Positions 15,394-20,091 of a DNA stretch of 20,091 nt are shown piece after piece. The translations under genes and the position numbers were made by a program. Positions within the stretch are counted from its first letter, which is position 1, and each line of letters starts with the position of its first letter. Under the pieces are notes generated by a model. It did no database searches and was not told where the DNA came from. It was given only the letters and a program-made list of their open reading frames with translations. This DNA is from Rhodoferax sp. UBA6134 (lineage in GTDB: Bacteria > Pseudomonadota > Gammaproteobacteria > Burkholderiales > Burkholderiaceae_C): positions 2,260 to 22,350 of the forward strand of contig DIVK01000036.1 in the NCBI GenBank assembly GCA_002422455.1, written 5' to 3'.

Positions 15394-16181
15394 CTGATCC
15401 CGTCAACCCGGAAGACGAATTGACCGGTACCGAGCAGCCCTTCGTGCAGCACCTGTTTGAGTTGCGCGACCGGCTCCTGCGGTCGCTGTACGGTGTTGCC
15501 GCCGTGCTGGCCGGCGTGCTGTTCTACCCCGGCCCCTCCAGACTCTACGACTTGCTGGCGATGCCGCTGGTCAAGGCCTTGCCCGAAGGCTCCCGGATGA
15601 TTGCCGTGGGCGTGGTGTCGCCGTTTCTGGTGCCCATCAAGGTCTCGGTGCTGGCGGCCATCGCCTTGTCCCTGCCCTGGATTCTTTACCAGCTATGGGC
15701 TTTTGTGGCGCCCGGCCTGTACCGGCACGAAAAAAAACTGGTGCTGCCCCTGGTCGCGGCCAGCACCGTGCTGTTCTACATGGGGTCGGCATTTTGCTAC
15801 TTTTTTGTGTTCGGGCAAGCCTTTCCGGCGATCCAGAAAATGGCGCCGATCTCGGTCGCAGTCAGTCCGGACATCGAGGCCTATCTTGACTTCGTCATCA
15901 CCATGTTCATTGCGTTCGGCGTGGCGTTCGAGGTGCCCATCGTCGTCGTCATCCTGGCTCGCATGGGGCTGGTGAGCGTTGCGCAACTCAAGTCGTTTCG
16001 CAGCTACTTCGTGGTTGGCGCGGCAGCCATTGCCGGGCTGGTCACCCCCCCTGATCCGGTGTCCATGGTGGCCCTGCTGGTTCCGATGTGCCTGCTGTAC
16101 GAAGTGGGCATCCTGGCGGCCCGCCTGTTCATCAAGCATACGCAAGCGCCAGAGGAGGTTGCCGGGGCCGGGGAAGCTTAG
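15390..16181 (+). CDS. tatC: TatC: twin-arginine translocase core subunit
   Basis: TatC recognises the twin-arginine signal peptide and is the six-helix core of the translocase. The 263-residue protein has the cytoplasmic N-terminal motif HLFELRDRLLR (21-31) and the first-loop signature FVAPGLYRHEKK (105-116), with E114 at the signal-binding glutamate position. E181 lies in the membrane, and the VTPPDPVSM segment (218-226) contains the conserved Asp (D222). It is the last gene of the plus-strand run and is followed after 33 bp by the convergent trmL. Confidence 0.97.
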   Translation: MTDPVNPEDELTGTEQPFVQHLFELRDRLLRSLYGVAAVLAGVLFYPGPSRLYDLLAMPLVKALPEGSRMIAVGVVSPFLVPIKVSVLAAIALSLPWILYQLWAFVAPGLYRHEKKLVLPLVAASTVLFYMGSAFCYFFVFGQAFPAIQKMAPISVAVSPDIEAYLDFVITMFIAFGVAFEVPIVVVILARMGLVSVAQLKSFRSYFVVGAAAIAGLVTPPDPVSMVALLVPMCLLYEVGILAARLFIKHTQAPEEVAGAGEA

Positions 16182-16182
16182 G

Positions 16183-16194
16183 AAGTCCGGACTT
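16183..16194. repeat. 12-bp perfect palindrome between convergent tatC and trmL
   Basis: AAGTCCGGACTT is a perfect palindrome lying directly after the tatC stop in the 33-bp gap to the convergent trmL stop. As RNA it could form only a short stem, because at least four bases must stay in the loop, and no T-run follows on either strand. It is therefore a poor terminator, though it is the only dyad in the place where a bidirectional terminator would be expected. It may be chance. Confidence 0.3.
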
Positions 16195-16214
16195 GTCGTC
16201 GGCTTGTCTGCAAG

Positions 16215-16709
16215 TCAGGCCTGGCGGGCGGTTGCCGCAGCAGCAGCCGTTCCAAATCCGTTTTGCCGCCAGGCCTCAAATACCGTGACAGCGACGGCGT
16301 TGGATAAATTCAGGCTGCGCTGACCTTCCAGCATGGGCAGTTTCAGGCACTGTGCGGGCGCGAACGACTGACGTACCGTCTCGGACAGACCCCGGGTTTC
16401 GGAGCCGAATACCAGCCAGTCGCCGGGCGCAAAGGAGACGTCATAAACGCCGCGACTGGCGCGGGTGGTCAGGGCGAAAAGGTGCCGGGGTGCCGGTTGT
16501 TCGCTGTCCAGAAAATCCCGCCAGCTGGCATGGCGCTTGATCTCGGCGTACTCGTGGTAATCCAGCCCGGCGCGGCGCAAGTGTTTGTCGTCCATGGAAA
16601 AGCCGAGCGGCTCAATCAGGTGCAAGGTGCAGCCGGTGTTGGCGGCCAGACGGATGGCGTTGCCGGTGTTGGGCGGGATTTCGGGTTGAACCAGGACGAT
16701 GTGAAACAT
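16215..16709 (-). CDS. trmL: TrmL: tRNA (cytidine/uridine-34-2'-O)-methyltransferase
   Basis: TrmL methylates the 2'-O of the wobble nucleotide in certain leucine tRNAs using SAM. The 164-residue protein is a minimal SPOUT-class methyltransferase with the trefoil-knot signature motifs. These are the N-terminal PEIPPNTGNAIRLA (9-22), FGSETRGL (101-108), and the SAM-binding LPMLEGQRSLNLSNAVAV (124-141). The length fits the YibK/TrmL family (about 157). The ATG lies 8 nt after the stop of comF on the same strand, so the two are probably co-transcribed. It converges on tatC. Confidence 0.95.
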   Translation of the reverse strand: MFHIVLVQPEIPPNTGNAIRLAANTGCTLHLIEPLGFSMDDKHLRRAGLDYHEYAEIKRHASWRDFLDSEQPAPRHLFALTTRASRGVYDVSFAPGDWLVFGSETRGLSETVRQSFAPAQCLKLPMLEGQRSLNLSNAVAVTVFEAWRQNGFGTAAAAATARQA

Positions 16710-16717
16710 GGTTCACA

Positions 16718-17413
16718 TTATTCCGTACGCGCCAGCACCAATCCGGTGACGTGCGCCGCGCCCGCCGCCTTCAGTGTCCGCGCGGCGGCGTACAGCGAGG
16801 CGCCGCTGGTCATGACATCGTCGACCAGTACCAGCCGGGCGCCCCGGACCTGCCCGAGCAACAAGGGCTCCACGGCAAACGCGTCCTTCACGCTGCCCAG
16901 CCGTTCGGCACGCGTGAGCGTACTTTGCGCTGGTGTGTCCTTGATGCGCAGCAGCAGACGGCTATCGGTCTTGCCAGGGGCGAGTTCTCTGGCAAGCGTG
17001 AGCGCCTGATTGAAGCCACGTGCTTGCAGCCGGATTTTTGACAGTGGCATGGGCACCACCGCGTCGGCGGCGTCCAGTGCAGGCTCCACCCAGGGGGTGC
17101 TGCGCAGCAACAAGGCCAAGGCGCCGGCATGCCCCGGTTGACCATGAAATTTATAGTTCACGATCAAGTCAGACCACGGAAACGCGTAGGGCACAGCGGC
17201 CAGACAGGAGTCCAGTGGAGGTGGGGTTTGGAGGCAGGCGCCGCATTGCCGGACGCCGGGCGGCACCGGCAGCGCACAGGTCGAACAGCGCGGTTGCGGT
17301 TGGGCGAAGCGGGTCACGCAAGTCTCGCAGATCGGCTGAGTTGGCCAGGCGTGGCACACCAGGCACTGGCTGGGCAGTGCGTCCAACATCCCTTTGATCC
17401 ATCCTGGCAACAT
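16718..17413 (-). CDS. comF: ComF-family protein (phosphoribosyltransferase-like)
   Basis: ComF proteins combine an N-terminal zinc-binding domain with a phosphoribosyltransferase fold and are needed for DNA uptake in competent bacteria. Their exact biochemical role is unsettled. In the 231-residue product four CxxC pairs (C17/C20, C29/C32, C43/C46, C57/C60) form the zinc region. The PRPP-loop motif VLVDDVMTSGAS (195-206) is intact. A conserved YKFHG-type segment (88-91) and RGFNQALTLA (132-141) are also present. It starts 35 bp from the divergent BioC-like gene. The symbol is a family label, and natural competence of this organism is not shown here. Confidence 0.93.
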   Translation of the reverse strand: MLPGWIKGMLDALPSQCLVCHAWPTQPICETCVTRFAQPQPRCSTCALPVPPGVRQCGACLQTPPPLDSCLAAVPYAFPWSDLIVNYKFHGQPGHAGALALLLRSTPWVEPALDAADAVVPMPLSKIRLQARGFNQALTLARELAPGKTDSRLLLRIKDTPAQSTLTRAERLGSVKDAFAVEPLLLGQVRGARLVLVDDVMTSGASLYAAARTLKAAGAAHVTGLVLARTE

Positions 17414-17419
17414 GGGGTC

Positions 17420-17427
17420 AATATACT
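17420..17427. promoter_or_regulatory. Candidate overlapping divergent -10 elements (comF / BioC-like gene)
   Basis: The 35-bp gap between the divergent starts contains AATATACT. On the plus strand TATACT (17422-17427) is a good -10 hexamer that would place initiation about 15 nt before the ATG at 17449. On the minus strand TATATT (complement of 17420-17425) would place initiation at or next to the comF ATG, giving a leaderless or nearly leaderless mRNA. No convincing -35 hexamer is seen for either direction. This is a sequence-based proposal only. Confidence 0.4.
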
Positions 17428-17448
17428 CGGGCGTTTACCCTGCATACC

Positions 17449-18336
17449 ATGTCCACCCAGCGCCCCTCCACCATTGACTCCCAGGCCGCCCGACGCTGGC
17501 AACATATGCCCGCCGTTGTGTCGCCGTGGCTGCACGAGGAAGTGGCCCGGCGCATGGAAGGGCGGCTCGACTGGATCAGGTTGCAGCCGCAGCGGTGGGT
17601 GCACTGGGGGCCGGTGCAGGGCGGCTTGCAGGCGCATGCCCTGCTGGCTCAGCGCTACCCGCAGGCCGAGTGCATGGCGGTGGAAGCCAGCGATGTCAAC
17701 GCAAGGCATGCCGCCAAAGTCATGACAAAACCCTGGTGGCAGCCGTCCCGCTGGACGGCTGCCACCACGCGGTTTGGGATGCCACCCGATGGCTCGGCTC
17801 AGATGCTGTGGGCCAACATGGCGCTGCACATGGCGGTCGATCCGCAGGGCCTGATGGCGCTGTGGCATCGCGCCCTGGCGGTGGATGGGTTTGTGATGTT
17901 TTCCTGTCTGGGGCCGGACACCTTGCAGGAGCTGCGCGCGCTGTACCAGTCATTGGCCTGGCCGATGCCCGCGCATGAATTCACCGACATGCATGATTGG
18001 GGCGATATGCTGGTCGCTGCCGGCTTTGCCGAGCCGGTGATGGACATGGAGCGCATCACCCTGACCTTCGAGACGCCGCAGCGGCTGCTGCAGGAACTGC
18101 GCGGCCTGGGACGGAATTTGCATGCCAGGCGCTTCCCCGCCCTGCGCGGACGGCAATGGCATGAACGACTGCAGCAGGCGCTGGTCAGCGCACCGCTGCA
18201 GCTGACCTTTGAGGTCATTTATGGTCATGCCTTCAAGCCGCAGCCCCGCCTCAACATTCGTCCTGAAACTGTTCTTTCGCTGGCGCAAATGCGGGAGGCC
18301 TTGAGCCAACGCAAAAGTTACCCCGGGGATTCTTGA
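17449..18336 (+). CDS. BioC-like methyltransferase with degenerate SAM motif
   Basis: The 295-residue protein resembles BioC, the SAM-dependent malonyl-ACP O-methyltransferase that starts pimeloyl synthesis for biotin. Matching parts are the N-terminal SQAARRW segment (11-17), the post-core FSCLGPDTLQELR (151-163), the FTDMHDWGDMLVAAGFAEPV stretch (178-197), and a C-terminal FEVIYGHAFKP-type segment. The region that should carry glycine-rich motif I (usual form VLDLGCGTG) instead reads WVHWGPVQGG (50-59); E79 remains as the probable ribose-binding acid. It may bind SAM in an altered way or have lost methyltransferase activity. No other bio gene is in the window. No ribosome-binding sequence is visible before the ATG. 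Confidence 0.72.
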   Translation: MSTQRPSTIDSQAARRWQHMPAVVSPWLHEEVARRMEGRLDWIRLQPQRWVHWGPVQGGLQAHALLAQRYPQAECMAVEASDVNARHAAKVMTKPWWQPSRWTAATTRFGMPPDGSAQMLWANMALHMAVDPQGLMALWHRALAVDGFVMFSCLGPDTLQELRALYQSLAWPMPAHEFTDMHDWGDMLVAAGFAEPVMDMERITLTFETPQRLLQELRGLGRNLHARRFPALRGRQWHERLQQALVSAPLQLTFEVIYGHAFKPQPRLNIRPETVLSLAQMREALSQRKSYPGDS

Positions 18337-18389
18337 GTAACGGGCTTGACAAGACAAAAAAGACAAAAAATGGGGGGTGACGCGTGGGC

Positions 18390-18395
18390 TACAAT
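18390..18395 (+). promoter_or_regulatory. Candidate -10 element of the cox operon promoter
   Basis: TACAAT at 18390-18395 matches the -10 consensus at five of six positions and lies in the 254-bp gap before coxB. The expected -35 position (about 18366-18372) holds an A-rich run without a good hexamer, so an activator may be needed if this is the promoter. Initiation here would give a leader of about 190 nt. A perfect TTGACA at 18346-18351 is too far upstream (38 bp) to pair with it. Confidence 0.4.
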
Positions 18396-18414
18396 CTTCG
18401 GCTGGATTGGTTGG

Positions 18415-18447
18415 CGCCTGTTTTCCCTGCGTACTCCGTCGCAGGCG
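18415..18447 (+). other. Competing hairpins in the coxB leader
   Basis: Two six-base-pair stems share the same downstream strand. CCTGCG (18426-18431) pairs with CGCAGG (18440-18445) across an 8-nt loop, and CGCCTG (18415-18420) pairs with CAGGCG (18442-18447) over a longer loop. They cannot form together. No T-run follows, so this is not an intrinsic terminator. Whether it regulates anything is unknown. Confidence 0.35.
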
Positions 18448-18484
18448 AGGCGTTTCAGCTCAAGCCGGTTCTGTTTTGTCAGGC

Positions 18485-18537
18485 GCGAAGTGCGTTTGTG
18501 CCGGTAAATAAGATTCGAATGGTGTTGCGAAGTGCGT
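18485..18537 (+). repeat. 11-bp direct repeat in the coxB leader
   Basis: GCGAAGTGCGT occurs exactly at 18485-18495 and again at 18527-18537, a spacing of 42 bp or about four helical turns. The flanking bases differ, so it is a discrete repeated word and not a longer duplication. It lies downstream of the candidate promoter and upstream of the coxB start. It could be a paired protein-binding site, an RNA element or coincidence. Confidence 0.5.
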
Positions 18538-18590
18538 GAAGGCGCGGCCGTTCGTCAGGTCAGAGTAGGTTAATTCGAGGCAATGAAAAA

Positions 18591-19784
18591 GTGAGCATGA
18601 TGAAGAGCATTTTCAATAAACTGGCTGGCCTGTTGCTGGTCGCAAGTGCTTGGGCCGGTACGGTGACTTTCACGGTGGCGCATGCAGTCAATGATTTGCC
18701 CGGTGGGCCGGCGGTCAATCAGCTGAATTTGCACCCGCCTGTGACCAAGATTGCGGAAGCGCAGGCGGGGCTTCACTGGATGATGCTGATTCTTTGCTCG
18801 GTGATTTTTGTCGCGGTTTTTTCGGTGATGTTCTATTCCATCTGGAAGCATCGCAAGTCGGTGGGACACAAGGCGGCCAACTTTCATGAGTCGGTTGTCG
18901 TGGAGGTCGTCTGGACGGTCATCCCCTTCATCATCGTGATTCTGATGGCGCTGCCGGCCACCAAAGTGGTGGTGGCGATGAAAGACACCAGCAACGCCGA
19001 TCTCACCATCAAGGCGACCGGCATGCAGTGGAAATGGGGTTACGACTACCTCAGGGGTGAAGGTGAGGGCATTGGCTTCATTTCGGCGCTGGACAGCGCG
19101 CAACGCGAGATGTCCGACCAGGGGGGGCCGAAGGTGGCGGGGGGTGTGGATGATTACCTGTTGAAGGTCGATAACCCGCTGGTGGTTCCGGTCAACAAAA
19201 AGATCCGCATCATTACCACTGCTACGGACGTGATTCACGCCTGGATGGTGCCGTCTTTTGGTGTCAAGCAGGATGCGATTCCCGGTTTTGTGCGTGACAC
19301 GTGGTTTCGTGCGGAGAAGGTGGGTGATTACTATGGTCAGTGCGCCGAGTTGTGCGGCAAGGAGCACGCCTACATGCCGATCCATGTGAAGGTGCTCTCC
19401 GCCGGAGATTACGCACTGTGGGTGGATGGCGAGAAAAAGAAAATGGCCGCCAAAGCCGATGATCCGACCAGGGTCTGGAGCGCGGAAGACATCATCAAGC
19501 GTGGCGAGAAGGTTTACGCTGCCAACTGCGCTGCTTGTCACCAGGCCAACGGCAAGGGGGCCGGGTCGATCAAGGCGCTTGATGGTTCGGCAGTGGTGCT
19601 GGATGCTGACAAGGGAAGCCAGATCGCGGTGTTGCTCCATGGTCGGCCCGACCTGGGCATGCCGGCCTGGAAGCAGCTCAGCGACACCGAAATCGCGGCG
19701 GTCATCACCTACACAAAGAATAGCTGGTCCAACAAGACGGATCAGCTGGTTCAGCCGGCTGATATCACTGCGGCGCGCAAGTAA
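18591..19784 (+). CDS. coxB: CoxB (CtaC): cytochrome c oxidase subunit II with fused cytochrome c domain
   Basis: Subunit II receives electrons from cytochrome c at its CuA centre and passes them to subunit I. The 397-residue protein has a signal peptide (cleavage likely after AHA, residue 32) and two transmembrane helices (about 62-84 and 102-123). The WKWGYDY aromatic motif (147-153) follows, then a complete CuA site: H216, C251, E253, C255, H259 and M262. After it comes a cytochrome c domain with the haem motif CAACH (313-317) and probable axial M357. Such fusions are typical of caa3-like oxidases. GTG 18591 lies 10 nt after GAGG; ATG 18597 or 18600 are alternatives. A 39-bp gap separates it from coxA. 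Confidence 0.96.
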   Translation: MSMMKSIFNKLAGLLLVASAWAGTVTFTVAHAVNDLPGGPAVNQLNLHPPVTKIAEAQAGLHWMMLILCSVIFVAVFSVMFYSIWKHRKSVGHKAANFHESVVVEVVWTVIPFIIVILMALPATKVVVAMKDTSNADLTIKATGMQWKWGYDYLRGEGEGIGFISALDSAQREMSDQGGPKVAGGVDDYLLKVDNPLVVPVNKKIRIITTATDVIHAWMVPSFGVKQDAIPGFVRDTWFRAEKVGDYYGQCAELCGKEHAYMPIHVKVLSAGDYALWVDGEKKKMAAKADDPTRVWSAEDIIKRGEKVYAANCAACHQANGKGAGSIKALDGSAVVLDADKGSQIAVLLHGRPDLGMPAWKQLSDTEIAAVITYTKNSWSNKTDQLVQPADITAARK

Positions 19785-19823
19785 GCGTGCACCACGAATA
19801 CAAGTATTGAGAAGGAAATCAGG

Positions 19824-20091
19824 ATGAGTGCCGTTCTAGACCATCACGCCCACGACGACCATCACGATCACCACGCGCCCGCGGGCTGGCGTCGCTGGGT
19901 GTTTGCGACCAACCACAAGGACATCGGTACTCTGTACATGCTGTTCAGCTTCACCATGCTGATGTTGGGCGGTGTTCTTGCGCTGCTGATCCGTGCCGAG
20001 CTGTTCCAGCCGGGCTTGCAGATCGTCAATCCCGAGCTGTTCAATCAGCTCACCACCATGCACGGCGTGATCATGGTGTTCGGCGCCATCA
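19824..20091 (+). CDS. coxA: CoxA (CtaD): cytochrome c oxidase subunit I, N-terminal part
   Basis: Only the first 89 codons are present and the gene continues beyond the window. Subunit I of the haem-copper oxidase holds haem a, haem a3 and CuB and pumps protons. The fragment shows the family start WRRWVFATNHKDIGTLYMLF (22-41), the first transmembrane helix (about 36-57), and TTMHGVIMVFGAI (77-89), where H80 is the expected low-spin haem a ligand. Before the core is a His/Asp-rich stretch at residues 6-17 with seven histidines. AAGGA at 19812-19816 is a good ribosome-binding site 7 nt before the ATG. Confidence 0.96.
   Translation, partial: MSAVLDHHAHDDHHDHHAPAGWRRWVFATNHKDIGTLYMLFSFTMLMLGGVLALLIRAELFQPGLQIVNPELFNQLTTMHGVIMVFGAI

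Noticed and set aside
18346..18351. Perfect TTGACA as -35 for the cox promoter
   Set aside because: No -10-like hexamer lies 16-18 bp downstream, and the nearest candidate, TACAAT at 18390, is 38 bp away.
18583..18594. Three-codon frame ATG AAA AAG TGA overlapping the coxB GTG start
   Set aside because: Probably chance: GAGG is only 2 nt from this ATG and better spaced for the GTG.
18570..19640. 356-codon open frame on the minus strand opposite coxB
   Set aside because: Antisense of a well-supported oxidase subunit gene, with a compositionally biased translation and no known motif.

Overview
The window looks like a chromosomal core region of a high-GC betaproteobacterium of the Burkholderiales, most likely Comamonadaceae (Rhodoferax/Polaromonas-like). 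This is inferred from protein character, gene order and codon bias, not from a database search. I see no prophage, transposase, CRISPR array, tRNA or rRNA. Every sizeable gene belongs to a recognisable conserved family, and I found no previously undescribed system. The observations worth following up are small-scale: gene-order variants, a degenerate methyltransferase motif, short intergenic repeats and candidate regulatory sites.

Positions 1-16181 hold an unbroken run of 23 plus-strand genes. It begins with the Mla phospholipid-transport system (mlaF-mlaE-mlaD-mlaA-mlaC-mlaB), in which the outer-membrane lipoprotein gene mlaA sits inside the operon. A YadG/YadH-type ABC exporter pair follows, then the BolA-family gene ibaG and murA, the first committed step of peptidoglycan synthesis. 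The murA stop overlaps the start of a complete histidine block, hisG-hisD-hisC-hisB-hisH-hisA-hisF-hisI-hisE. All ten histidine-pathway steps are covered except histidinol-phosphate phosphatase. The ATP-phosphoribosyltransferase is the short form that needs HisZ, which is also absent here. A DUF4870-like membrane protein and tatA-tatB-tatC (twin-arginine export) close the run. Ten junctions in this run are 4-nt ATGA or GTGA stop/start overlaps, which implies strong translational coupling.

Positions 16215-17413 carry two minus-strand genes, comF (phosphoribosyltransferase-like competence-family protein) and trmL (tRNA wobble 2'-O-methyltransferase). They converge on tatC. Divergent from comF across only 35 bp is a BioC-like methyltransferase gene (17449-18336) whose SAM-binding glycine motif is degenerate.

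Positions 18337-18590 are a 254-bp leader with a candidate promoter, competing hairpins and an 11-bp direct repeat. It precedes the aa3-type cytochrome oxidase genes: coxB, whose CuA subunit carries a fused C-terminal cytochrome c domain, and the first 89 codons of coxA, which runs off the window edge.

The shared theme is envelope maintenance (lipid asymmetry, peptidoglycan, Tat export), joined by proximity to amino-acid synthesis and respiration. The gene adjacency suggests co-transcription in places but does not prove functional linkage.
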